Notes under the pieces: model-generated
Seen by the model: only the letters and a program-made list of their open reading frames with translations
What the model was told of the DNA's origin: nothing
The model's database searches: none
From: Olsenella_L sp051876355
GTDB lineage: Bacteria > Actinomycetota > Coriobacteriia > Coriobacteriales > Atopobiaceae
Length of the DNA stretch: 64,000 nt
Direction of reading: 5' to 3'
Assembly: GCA_051876355.1 (NCBI GenBank)
Contig: JBJEHU010000037.1
Coordinates: forward strand, 1 to 64,000
Position numbers and translations under genes: made by a program
Shown: positions 43,934 to 52,046 of the stretch, in pieces
How the letters are laid out: each line of letters starts with the position of its first letter
Position numbering within the stretch: position 1 is the first letter of the stretch

Positions 43934-44734
43934 ATGTCCGGACACTCTAAGTGGGCTACCACGAAGCACAAGAAGGCCGCAATCGACGCAAAGCGTTCTG
44001 CGCTCTTCTCCAAGCATTCCCGCAACATCACCGTCGCAGCCCGTACCGGCGGAGACCCGAACCCCGCAAACAACGCTTCCCTTGCTGCAGCCATCGCACG
44101 TGCACGCATGGTTTCCATGCCGAACGCGAAGATTCAGGCTGCTATCGACAAGGCCTTCGGCTCTGGCGCCGAGGCAGTCGTGTACAAGGAGGTCACGTAC
44201 GAAGGCTATGGCCCTGCAGGCGTGGCCGTCTACGTCGAGTGCCTGACCGACAACCTGAACCGTACCGCTGCTGATGTCCGTTCCGTCTTCACGCACGCTG
44301 GCGGCAACCTCGGCACGACCGGTTCCGTCGCCTTCCAGTTCACCCGCAAGGGCTCCATCGCTGTGGAGAAGGTCATCGTCTCCGACGAGAAGAAGGTTCC
44401 CGACAAGGAGAACGCTGTCGACGAGGACGAGTTCATGATGGCAGTCGCCGAGGCTGGCGGCGAGGACTACGAGGATGCAGGCGACGAGTGGATCGTCTAC
44501 ACCGCGTATGACAAGATGCAGGATGTTGCCAAGGGTCTCGAGGACCAGGGCATCGAGGTCAAGGGCTCCGAGCTCACGATGGTCCCGAACACGCCGGTCG
44601 AGCTTGGCCTCGCCGACGCCCGCAAGGTCCAGCGCCTGATCGACCGCCTCGAGGAGCTCGACGACGTGCAGAACGTCTACTCGACGATGTCTGTCTCCGA
44701 TGAGGTTGCAGAGCAGCTCGAAGAGGACGAGTAG
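43934..44734 (+). CDS. YebC/PmpR-family protein
   Basis: 266 residues. The N-terminus MSGHSKWATTKHKKAAIDAKR is the family signature, followed by GGDPNPANNASLAAAIARAR and YEGYGPAGVAVYVECLTDN. YebC proteins were first described as transcription factors and are now also known to relieve ribosome stalling at proline-rich and similar motifs. I start at ATG 43934, six bases after GAAGGAG, rather than ATG 43928 which touches it. The C-terminal tail is acidic. Monocistronic with a terminator at 44760. Confidence 0.92.
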   Translation: MSGHSKWATTKHKKAAIDAKRSALFSKHSRNITVAARTGGDPNPANNASLAAAIARARMVSMPNAKIQAAIDKAFGSGAEAVVYKEVTYEGYGPAGVAVYVECLTDNLNRTAADVRSVFTHAGGNLGTTGSVAFQFTRKGSIAVEKVIVSDEKKVPDKENAVDEDEFMMAVAEAGGEDYEDAGDEWIVYTAYDKMQDVAKGLEDQGIEVKGSELTMVPNTPVELGLADARKVQRLIDRLEELDDVQNVYSTMSVSDEVAEQLEEDE

Positions 44735-44759
44735 TTCTCGAAGACATTGCATGTCTGAG

Positions 44760-44785
44760 GGGGTGTCCGGAAGGGCACCCCTTTT
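44760..44785 (+). terminator. Intrinsic terminator of the yebC-type gene
   Basis: GGGGTGTCC pairs with GGGCACCCC around GGAA and is followed by TTTT. Confidence 0.85.
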
Positions 44786-44810
44786 CGCATGAAGAGAGCA
44801 TCGCATGGAA

Positions 44811-44845
44811 AAGGGGAGGCAGGATATACAGTCCTGCCTCCCCTT
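44811..44845 (-). terminator. Intrinsic terminator of metH
   Basis: AAGGGGAGGCAGGA and TCCTGCCTCCCCTT pair around TATACAG. On the minus strand TTCCATGCG follows; the A-run upstream serves as U-run. Confidence 0.75.
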
Positions 44846-44865
44846 GGCGCATCTTTGGCCAGCTG

Positions 44866-47391
44866 CTAGCCAAGCACCTCTGCTGCGATCTTTGCCGTCT
44901 CGGCAGCGTCCTTCGCGTAGTAGTCGGCACCGACCATCTTCGCGTATTCGGGATTCAGGACGGCGCCGCCGACGACGACCTTGCACCATGGTGCCTGCTT
45001 CCTCAGGAGCTCGATCGTCTCTCCCATGGCCGGCACCGTCGTCGTCATGAGTGCGCTGAGTCCTGCAAGCTTCACATGGTTCTCGACCACGACATCGCAG
45101 AATGCCTGCGGGTCCACATCGCGGCCGACATCCAGGACCTCGTAGCCATAGTTCTCGAGGAGCATCTTCACGATGTTCTTGCCGATATCGTGGATGTCGC
45201 CCTTGACGGTGCAGAGCGCAACTTTCCCCTTCGTCGGCATGGCATCCTTCGGCTGCGTCGCCTTGATTGCATCGAAGCCCGCTTTTGCCGCCTCTGCTGA
45301 TGCCATGAGCTGCGGCAGGAAGAACGTGCCCTTCTCGAAGCGCACGCCGACCTCGTCAAGCGCAGGGATGAGGACCTGATTGATTGCATACATCGCGTCG
45401 TGGGTCGCGAGGAGCTCCTCTGTCGCAGCCTTCACGGCTGCCTTCCTGCCGTCGAGGACGCCCGCAAGCGCCCGCTCTTCGGGCGTCTGTGCCGCTGCAG
45501 CAGAAGGGACAGAAGAGGCTGCGGCAGGGCTGCCTGGTGCGGACGCAGAGCCCTTCGCATCGGTACGTCCGGCATTCTCCTCGACGTAGGCGCGGGCTGC
45601 CTCGTCTTCGCCTGAAAGGACGCGCCAAGCACTCACGACGTCGTGCATGCGCTGCTGGCCCGGATTGATGATCGCGAGGTCGAGGCCTGCGGCAAAGGCA
45701 GCAGCGAGGAAGGTCGCATTGATCAAGGGGCGGAATGGGAGGCCGAAGCTGATGTTCGAGACGCCGAGGACGGTGCGCACGCCCGGCATCGCCTCCTTCA
45801 CGAGGCGGATGCTCTTCAAGATCTCATGAGGCGCCTTCTGGTCCGTGCTTGCTGCCATAGCGAGGCAGTCGAAGACAAGGTCGTGTGCCGGCATGCCGGC
45901 CTTCTGTGCCCGGTCATAGATCTTCTGCGCGACCGCGAGGCGTCCCTCCGCTGTAGCCGGAATGCCCTCCTCGTCGAGCGTCAGGCAGACGAGCGCGCAG
46001 CCGTAGTGCGCAGCGAGCGGGATCATCTCCTCCATCATGTCCTCGCGGCCATTCGTAGAGTTGATGAGCGGCTTTCCGGGATAGCTCCTCACGGCTGCCT
46101 CGACGGCTGCAGCTGTCGCCGAGTCGATCTGGAGCGGCAGCGATGTGACGCCCGAGATGTCCGTGACGGCACGGCGCAATAGCTTCGTCTCGTCGATCTC
46201 GGGCAGTCCTACGTTCACGTCGAGCACCTGGGCGCCGGCACGCTCCTGCTCGATTGCAAGCGTCAGGATGTAGTCGAAGTCCTCAGAGCGCAGCGCCTCC
46301 TTCATGCGCTTCTTTCCGGTCGGGTTGATGCGCTCGCCGATGATTCCGACATGGCCCGGCGCAAGCGAGAGGAGCGCCTGTGAGCTTGCGACCGTGAAGT
46401 CGGGCGAGAGCGCATGCGGACGGGGCGAGCCGTACTTGTCCAGCAGCTCGCGCTCGCGTGCGATGTAGTCAGGTGCCGTGCCGCAGCAGCCGCCGATGAT
46501 GGAGACGCCGGCCTCGACCATAGGTGCCATCGCAGAGACGAACGCCTCGGCGTCGATTCCATACGTCGTCTTCCCGTCATGCACCTCCGGCAGCCCTGCA
46601 TTTGCCTGCACCATGCAGGGGCAGGAGAGATAGGGGAGCATGTGCAGGACCAGCGGTGCCACATCTTGAGGTCCGAGCGAGCAGTTGATGCCGACCGCAT
46701 CGGCGCCGAGCGAGGAGAGCGTCACGGCTGCAACCTCGGGCGTCGTGCCCAGGAATGTCCGTCCGTCCTCCCCGAATGTCATCGTCGCGAACACGGGCAG
46801 CTGCGTATGCTCCCTGACAGCGAGAAGCGCAGCCTTCATCTCCGTGAGGTCTGCCATCGTCTCGATCACGAAGAGGTCTGCTCCTGCCTCCTCGGCAGCG
46901 ATTGCCTCCTCGGCAAAGAGCCTGTAGGCTTCATCGAACTTCATCGTTCCCATGGGCTCGAGAAGGGCGCCGGTGGGTCCGATATCCGCTGCGACATAGC
47001 GGGCGCCGGCTGCACGCACGCATGAGACGGCTGCATCGAAGATCTGGCGCACGGTCGCCCTGCCGGCAAGCTTCAGGGCATTCGCGCCGAACGTGTTCGT
47101 CGTCACAGCCTCGGAGCCTGCGGCGACATAGCCGGCGTGTATGGCCGTCACATTCTCAGGGTCTTCGAGGCAGAGGAGCTCCGGGAGCTCTCCTGCCTTC
47201 AGGCCGCGCTCCTGGAGCTGCGTTCCCATGGCGCCATCGAAGAGCAGGAACTCCTTGCCGGCTAGGACGTTCTTCAGGTGCTCGTCCTTTATCCTGAGCG
47301 TGCGCTCGTGCCCGGGACCGTAGGGGGCCTCGTCGGGCACTTTCGGGTCGCGGACAGAAACAGATGGCAATGCCTTATTTTCTCCGCTCAT
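44866..47391 (-). CDS. metH: Cobalamin-dependent methionine synthase lacking the activation domain
   Basis: 841 residues from ATG 47391. Homocysteine domain (about 30-330: FDGAMGTQLQERGL, zinc Cys in GINCSLG and GGCCGTAP), pterin-binding domain (about 355-600: GERINPTGKKRMKEAL, LDVNVGLPEID), then the cobalamin cap and Rossmann domains with KGDIHDIGKNIV (His ligand of cobalt in DxHxxG) near 690. The C-terminal SAM-dependent activation domain of E. coli MetH is absent and is encoded by the preceding gene, which overlaps by 17 bases. Catalyses methyl transfer from methyl-THF to homocysteine. It is the likely consumer of the B12 imported by the neighbouring operon. Confidence 0.93.
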   Translation of the reverse strand: MSGENKALPSVSVRDPKVPDEAPYGPGHERTLRIKDEHLKNVLAGKEFLLFDGAMGTQLQERGLKAGELPELLCLEDPENVTAIHAGYVAAGSEAVTTNTFGANALKLAGRATVRQIFDAAVSCVRAAGARYVAADIGPTGALLEPMGTMKFDEAYRLFAEEAIAAEEAGADLFVIETMADLTEMKAALLAVREHTQLPVFATMTFGEDGRTFLGTTPEVAAVTLSSLGADAVGINCSLGPQDVAPLVLHMLPYLSCPCMVQANAGLPEVHDGKTTYGIDAEAFVSAMAPMVEAGVSIIGGCCGTAPDYIARERELLDKYGSPRPHALSPDFTVASSQALLSLAPGHVGIIGERINPTGKKRMKEALRSEDFDYILTLAIEQERAGAQVLDVNVGLPEIDETKLLRRAVTDISGVTSLPLQIDSATAAAVEAAVRSYPGKPLINSTNGREDMMEEMIPLAAHYGCALVCLTLDEEGIPATAEGRLAVAQKIYDRAQKAGMPAHDLVFDCLAMAASTDQKAPHEILKSIRLVKEAMPGVRTVLGVSNISFGLPFRPLINATFLAAAFAAGLDLAIINPGQQRMHDVVSAWRVLSGEDEAARAYVEENAGRTDAKGSASAPGSPAAASSVPSAAAAQTPEERALAGVLDGRKAAVKAATEELLATHDAMYAINQVLIPALDEVGVRFEKGTFFLPQLMASAEAAKAGFDAIKATQPKDAMPTKGKVALCTVKGDIHDIGKNIVKMLLENYGYEVLDVGRDVDPQAFCDVVVENHVKLAGLSALMTTTVPAMGETIELLRKQAPWCKVVVGGAVLNPEYAKMVGADYYAKDAAETAKIAAEVLG

Positions 47392-48088
47392 GGCAGGTCC
47401 TTCCCTGGGCGCGGAATGTGCAGAAATCATGGCAGACGCACTTGGCGCAGCTCATATGCGTGCTCCGCTTCGGCGTATCGAAGCAGCCGACGATGGCGGT
47501 GACGCTCTTTGTCGGCGTCATGAGCAGGCTCGGCGAGAGCATGATGCCGAGAAGCCTCTGGGCATTGAGGGCAGAAAGGAGCGTCGGCTGCACCGAGAGC
47601 GGCAGGTCCCCATAGCCAGGGGAGTAGCGCCAGGTGCAGAAGAGGCCCTGGTCCGCTGCCCACTTCACGGCATCCGCCTCGGCGGCATCGGCTGTGCGCT
47701 CGACCAAAGCCACGGACGCGGCATCGAAGAGGATCTGCGTCAGGTGGTCGGTGAGGGAAAGCCTTCTGAGCTCCCGCTCGTTTGCCATGCCCAAGGTCAC
47801 CGCGAAGATGACTGCCGCCTTCGCGCCTGCGAGGTGCTCTTGGATATCGTGGCCGGGAAGCGCGAGCGCCGTGTCCTTGAGATGGACGCAGGGGCTCTCC
47901 CCCTCATCGATATGGTCGACCTCGAAGGGGACAAGGACCCCTTTCGGATCAGAGATGGCAAGGGCCTGCTCGATGGCGGCATCGATCTTCTCGTCCAAGG
48001 AGGGGTCGTATGCCTGCCCGGCATAGCCCATGTATCTGAGCACCTCTGCCTTGTCGACAGAGGGTATCTCGTAGCGGGAGACCGACAT
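47375..48088 (-). CDS. Stand-alone methionine synthase B12-activation domain protein
   Basis: 237 residues. The activation-domain core is shown by RYSPGYGDLPLSVQPTLL, which forms the SAM/cobalamin-facing loop in MetH, preceded by AVIFAVTLGMANERELRRL. The C-terminus holds five Cys in SCAKCVCHDFC and GRTC, a metal-cluster-like cluster often found at the end of such free-standing versions. It probably reduces and re-methylates inactive cob(II)alamin on MetH using SAM. It begins one base after the metF stop and overlaps metH, so the three genes are translationally linked. Confidence 0.88.
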   Translation of the reverse strand: MSVSRYEIPSVDKAEVLRYMGYAGQAYDPSLDEKIDAAIEQALAISDPKGVLVPFEVDHIDEGESPCVHLKDTALALPGHDIQEHLAGAKAAVIFAVTLGMANERELRRLSLTDHLTQILFDAASVALVERTADAAEADAVKWAADQGLFCTWRYSPGYGDLPLSVQPTLLSALNAQRLLGIMLSPSLLMTPTKSVTAIVGCFDTPKRSTHMSCAKCVCHDFCTFRAQGRTCHERRK

Positions 48089-48089
48089 G

Positions 48090-48959
48090 CTATTCGGCAA
48101 GGTAGCCGCACCCCACAAGCGCATCGTGGATCTCGTGTGCCATGGCAGGCTTGTTCATCGTGTAGATGTGGAGGCCGTCGACGCCGTTCTGGCTGAGGTC
48201 TTCGAGCTGCTCGATCGCGTAGGCGATGCCTGCCTTTGCCTGCTCGGCCGGGTCGTCTCCTGCTGCGATGATGCGCTTGATCACGGCCGAGGGGATCGAG
48301 GCGCCGCACGTGAATGCCATGCGCGTGATCTGCTTCTGGCTCGTGAAAGGCATGATACCTACGACGATGGGGATTTTGATGCGGCCGCGGGCGCAGAGGT
48401 CGCGGAAGCGGTAGAACGTCTCGTTGTCGAAGAAGAGCTGCGTCACGTAGAAGTCGGCGCCGGCATCCTGCTTGCGCTTCAGGTTCTCGAGCGACCTCCT
48501 CATGGACGGCGACTCCACATGCCCTTCCGGATAGCAGGCAGCGCCGAGGCAGAGTTCGGGATGGCGGTCCTTGAGGTAGGCGATGAGATCGGAGGCGTAC
48601 GTGAAGTCGATCGCCTCGCGTCCGGGAGCGCGGTCGCCACGGAGCGCCAGGACATTCGCGATCCCTGCCTTGCCGAGCTTTGCCACATAGCGCTCGACAT
48701 CTGCCTTCGAGGAGCCGAGACAGGTCAGATGGGCAAGCGAGGTGATGCCGAGATCGTTCTGGACCGTGTCGCAGATCTCTGCCGTATGGGAGGAGGAGCC
48801 GGTGCCGCCTGCAGAGAATGTCGTCGAAATCCAGTCAGGACGGTCCTGGGCAAGCGCCTCGGCCACCTTGCGTGCATCTTCGAGCGGCATCGTGCCCTTC
48901 GGAGGGAAGATCTCATAGGAGTAGGTCTGCTTCTGGGCCAGCACCTCATCGATTCTCAT
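48090..48959 (-). CDS. metF: 5,10-methylenetetrahydrofolate reductase
   Basis: 289 residues. SYEIFPPKGTM holds the catalytic Glu, STTFSAGGTGS and LTCLGSSKADVE are typical, GDRAPG binds FAD/folate, and FYVTQLFFDNETFYRF is the conserved C-terminal region. It makes the 5-methyl-THF used by MetH two genes on. Operon order metF, activation gene, metH with no gaps. ATG 48959 has AGG(CG) upstream. I see no riboswitch in its 170-base leader. Confidence 0.93.
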   Translation of the reverse strand: MRIDEVLAQKQTYSYEIFPPKGTMPLEDARKVAEALAQDRPDWISTTFSAGGTGSSSHTAEICDTVQNDLGITSLAHLTCLGSSKADVERYVAKLGKAGIANVLALRGDRAPGREAIDFTYASDLIAYLKDRHPELCLGAACYPEGHVESPSMRRSLENLKRKQDAGADFYVTQLFFDNETFYRFRDLCARGRIKIPIVVGIMPFTSQKQITRMAFTCGASIPSAVIKRIIAAGDDPAEQAKAGIAYAIEQLEDLSQNGVDGLHIYTMNKPAMAHEIHDALVGCGYLAE

Positions 48960-49129
48960 CTGTTACGCCTTTCTCGCGGATCTGTCCTCCCCATCATATG
49001 GGAGCTCTGTTTCGTCCGCATATCGGCTGTGCATCTCGGGCCTATTTTACGGCAGGGACACAAGGGAAGACATGTGTCGGCGAAACGGGGTATCCTTGGA
49101 ATGTATCTGGCGCTGGCGGAGGTGGCAGC

Positions 49130-49918
49130 ATGAGATTTCTGAAGAAGCTCGCAATGACGGTGTGGTTCCTCGCGACGGTATTCGCGTTCGCGGCACTCCT
49201 GCTCACGATCTTCGGACCGTGGACGAAGGAGGCGCTTGCGCTCTATGCAATCGACAACTACAGCTACGCTGTGCAGGGATGTGCTGCCTTCTCCCTCATC
49301 GGCGGATTCGTGATGTGGGTCCGCGTGCTCGCGCGCCGCAAGAAGGCGCAGACGATCGAGCTCGAAGACGAGGAAGGCTCCACGATCGCGATTACCCGCG
49401 ATGCCATTGCCTCCCAGGCCACCTACATCGTCGAGGAGGATGGCAGCTGCGAGGCGACGAAGGTCTCCGTCTATGCCGGCAAGCATGGGATGGTCTCCGT
49501 CTTCGTGACGATCCGTCCGCATGAGACGGTCTCTGCCATCGAGAAGGGGCAGGAGCTCAAGCAGGAGCTCGAAGAGGGCCTGACGAAGCTCTGCGGCGAG
49601 AGGATCGAGTCGGTGAGCCTGGAGTTCCTGGCGCCCGAGGAACCGAGCTCGCTTTCGGAGCCTGCATCGTATGACCATCTCTTCGAAGAGCCTGAAGAAG
49701 CTGCTGGCGAGGCAGAGCCTGCTCAGGCGGAGGATGCTGATGTATCCGAGGCGGAGCCTTCCGAGGAGGGCGCAGACGAGGACTCCGAAGAGACGTCAGA
49801 ATCTGCCGATGCCGAAGAGGATGCAGACGAGCCCGACGTGCGCCCCGCTGCCACAGGCGACGGCGTGACGATCTCCATGAAGGGCAGGGCCCCGAGGGAG
49901 GAGGAGACGCATGAATAG
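49130..49918 (+). CDS. amaP: Membrane anchor of the Asp23 complex (AmaP-like)
   Basis: 262 residues from ATG 49130 behind GGAGGTGG. Two hydrophobic segments at about 7-30 and 48-68, then a domain 75-170 with the Asp23/AmaP look (STIAITRDAIASQATYIVEED ... VSVYAGKHGMVSVFVTIRPHE). The remainder is very acidic (SEEGADEDSEETSE). AmaP tethers Asp23/Gls24 proteins to the membrane and is linked to envelope stress tolerance. Followed directly by a DUF2273-type gene and asp23, the standard trio. Confidence 0.82.
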   Translation: MRFLKKLAMTVWFLATVFAFAALLLTIFGPWTKEALALYAIDNYSYAVQGCAAFSLIGGFVMWVRVLARRKKAQTIELEDEEGSTIAITRDAIASQATYIVEEDGSCEATKVSVYAGKHGMVSVFVTIRPHETVSAIEKGQELKQELEEGLTKLCGERIESVSLEFLAPEEPSSLSEPASYDHLFEEPEEAAGEAEPAQAEDADVSEAEPSEEGADEDSEETSESADAEEDADEPDVRPAATGDGVTISMKGRAPREEETHE

Positions 49919-50255
49919 GCCGAAAGTGACGGTCGACGAGAATGGCCCGAAGAAGGATGCCAAGAGCGCTCCTGCAGCCACAGAGGCCACGTCAGAGCAG
50001 CACGCCGGTGCCCGTCCGCTCGAAGCGGCCGAGGCATGGCTCCACGAGACGTTTCCTGGCCATGAGAATGCGGTCCTCTGCGGCGTCCTGGGCCTCATCG
50101 TCGCGATTCTCCTCTTCGCGATCGGCTTCTGGGCAACGCTTCTCGTCGCGCTCTGCGTGACCGTCGGCGTGGCGATAGGGCAGCTCCTCGACGGTGACCC
50201 GAAGATCATCGAATTTGTCCGCGGGCTCTTCGGCCCGAAGGACGACCGCAGATAG
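49911..50255 (+). CDS. Small DUF2273-type membrane protein of the Asp23 cluster
   Basis: 114 residues, overlapping amaP by eight bases. A charged head is followed by two helices (ENAVLCGVLGLIVAILLFAIGF and LLVALCVTVGVAIGQLLDGD) and a short basic end (GPKDDRR). Length and G-rich helix pair fit the DUF2273 proteins found between AmaP and Asp23 in Gram-positive genomes. It probably forms part of the membrane platform for Asp23. Confidence 0.78.
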   Translation: MNRPKVTVDENGPKKDAKSAPAATEATSEQHAGARPLEAAEAWLHETFPGHENAVLCGVLGLIVAILLFAIGFWATLLVALCVTVGVAIGQLLDGDPKIIEFVRGLFGPKDDRR

Positions 50256-50282
50256 AAATAACCTGGACTGGCAAGGAGAGCA

Positions 50283-50867
50283 ATGATGGACAAGGATACG
50301 AAGGCACAGGACAAGGCCGCCTACACTGCCCCTGAGGGACAGGAAAGCATGACGGACACGGAAGATATCGTGGCAGCGGAAGAGGACGACAACTCCGAGG
50401 ATTCGCTGACATTCAGCAACGGCGTGATCGAGAAGATCGTCGCGCTCGCCGTGCGCGATGTCCCCGGCGTTGTTGGCATGAAGGGCGGCTGGGTGAACCG
50501 CGTCCAGGATGCGCTCGGTGCGACCGATCCGCGCAAGGGCGTGACCGTCGAAGTGACGCCGGATGCTGCCGTGCGCGTGAACATCTCCGTGCTCATCGAG
50601 TACGGTGCGTATGCACCACAGATCTTCGAGGATGTGAAGAAGGCCGTCGTGAAGCAGGTCATGGGCATGACGGGACTCGAGGTCGCCGGCGTGAACCTGC
50701 GCATCGAGGATGTCCTCACGCCCGAGGAGGTCTCGCGCAACGCGAAGCGCCAGGCCGAGGAGGAAGCCGAGGAGGAAGCTGGCACGGCAGCCGAGAGCGA
50801 AGCCGAGGCCACGGAGGCTGAAGAGGCGGAGACGCCCGCTGCGGCTGCAGAGCCCAAAGAGGCATAG
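50283..50867 (+). CDS. Asp23/Gls24-family envelope stress protein
   Basis: 194 residues from ATG 50283 (AAGGAG). The Asp23 domain spans about 40-150: LTFSNGVIEKIVALAVRDVPGVVGMKGGW, VTVEVTPDAAVRVNISVLIEYG, VKKAVVKQVMGMTGLEVAGVNL. The tail is Glu/Ala-rich. Asp23 proteins polymerise at the membrane through AmaP and protect against alkaline and wall stress. The last gene of the trio, closed by a terminator at 50899. Confidence 0.9.
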   Translation: MMDKDTKAQDKAAYTAPEGQESMTDTEDIVAAEEDDNSEDSLTFSNGVIEKIVALAVRDVPGVVGMKGGWVNRVQDALGATDPRKGVTVEVTPDAAVRVNISVLIEYGAYAPQIFEDVKKAVVKQVMGMTGLEVAGVNLRIEDVLTPEEVSRNAKRQAEEEAEEEAGTAAESEAEATEAEEAETPAAAAEPKEA

Positions 50868-50898
50868 GCTGCTGAGGTAAGGCACTGAATGAAGGATG

Positions 50899-50928
50899 AG
50901 GCCTGCATGCTGCGCATGCAGGCCTTTC
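50899..50928 (+). terminator. Intrinsic terminator of the Asp23 cluster
   Basis: AGGCCTGCATGC and GCATGCAGGCCT pair around TGC, followed by TTCATATATAT. Confidence 0.8.
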
Positions 50929-51023
50929 ATATATATGATTTGTAACCAAGCAGGGCAGATGTGTTGCCAAATGGCCAGGCTGCGGTATATTTGTCAGAAA
51001 TCTGGAAGCGTCGAGGAGGAGCT

Positions 51024-51941
51024 ATGGGCACATGCGGTACCCCTGCAATCATCGATGTGGATCCGGGTGTCGATGACGCGGCTGCGCTCTTCATTGCGCT
51101 TACCTGCTCCCGTCTCGATACCTCGCTGGTGACGACGGTCGGCGGATCCATCGGCGTGAACCAGGCGACTGCCAATGTGCTGAAGCTCGAAGCGTTTCTG
51201 GGCACGCGTGCGCTTGTCGCCCGCGGACGCGACCTGCCGAATTCCCAGAAGCGCCACTACATGCAGCCGACGCTCGGACCATCCGGTCTGGGGTCGTGGG
51301 TCTTTGCTGACGAGGCATGGGATCTCTTCTACAATGTCCCGGCGAAGGATGCCATCTACCATACCGCGACCAGTGCCCTGGCAAAGGGCCAGCGTGCCTG
51401 CATGATCTGCCTAGGGCCGCTCACGAACCTCGCCGATGCGCTCGCGGCGCATCCCGACCTTCCCGATATCCTGGGGCCGGTCTTCTGCATGGGCTCGACC
51501 ATGGGGACAGGTGACACGCTGCAGCGTGCCGGCAGGAATGTGGCAGCAGACCCGGCAAGCGCGAAGGCCGTCCTCGCCTCGCCGCTCGATGTCTTCTTCG
51601 TGCCGGTCGAAGTGGCGGCAGCTGTGCGCATGTCCGACCTCGATATGGCAGATATCGCCCTCTCGGGCCGCGTCGGCAACGCCGTCTATACGATGCTCTC
51701 CGGTGCCCAGAGCCTGGACGGCAAGGGCAAGGAGATAGCCGACCCGATTGCGGTCGGCCTCGCGACGCATCCCGAGTTCTTCACGATCGCTCCCTGCGAG
51801 CTCGAGGTTGCAGACGATGGCTCCTGCAGCATGAAGATAGGGGAGGATGCGGTGCATCCGAACTGCCGCATCGCGACCGGCATCGACGAGAAGGCGTTCC
51901 GCTCCTGGTTCAAGTGGGCCTTGGAGCGCGCTTCGCGCTAG
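51024..51941 (+). CDS. Nucleoside hydrolase (IUNH family)
   Basis: 305 residues from ATG 51024, three bases after GAGGAGGAG. The calcium-binding N-terminus IIDVDPGVDDAAAL is the family hallmark, followed by VTTVGGSIGVNQATANVLKL and CLGPLTNLADAL. The late Asp that completes the metal site lies in EIADPIAVGLATHPEFF. It cleaves the N-glycosidic bond of ribonucleosides (purine or pyrimidine) to ribose and base. Specificity cannot be read. Ribose released this way would feed the ribokinase encoded near 61.5 kb. Confidence 0.9.
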   Translation: MGTCGTPAIIDVDPGVDDAAALFIALTCSRLDTSLVTTVGGSIGVNQATANVLKLEAFLGTRALVARGRDLPNSQKRHYMQPTLGPSGLGSWVFADEAWDLFYNVPAKDAIYHTATSALAKGQRACMICLGPLTNLADALAAHPDLPDILGPVFCMGSTMGTGDTLQRAGRNVAADPASAKAVLASPLDVFFVPVEVAAAVRMSDLDMADIALSGRVGNAVYTMLSGAQSLDGKGKEIADPIAVGLATHPEFFTIAPCELEVADDGSCSMKIGEDAVHPNCRIATGIDEKAFRSWFKWALERASR

Positions 51942-52046
51942 CCGATCCCTTCAGCGCACGCTCAGGCAAACCACCAATTTGTGCTGCTTTGGCTCTCGTG
52001 TCCCCGAAATCGTTCCATCTCGCCTAGAGTAGTAGGCCGAAAGGGG

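Noticed and set aside
48960..49129. Cobalamin or SAM riboswitch before metF
   Set aside because: The 170-base gap lacks the B12 core GGGAA...ACTGT and the SAM-box pattern.
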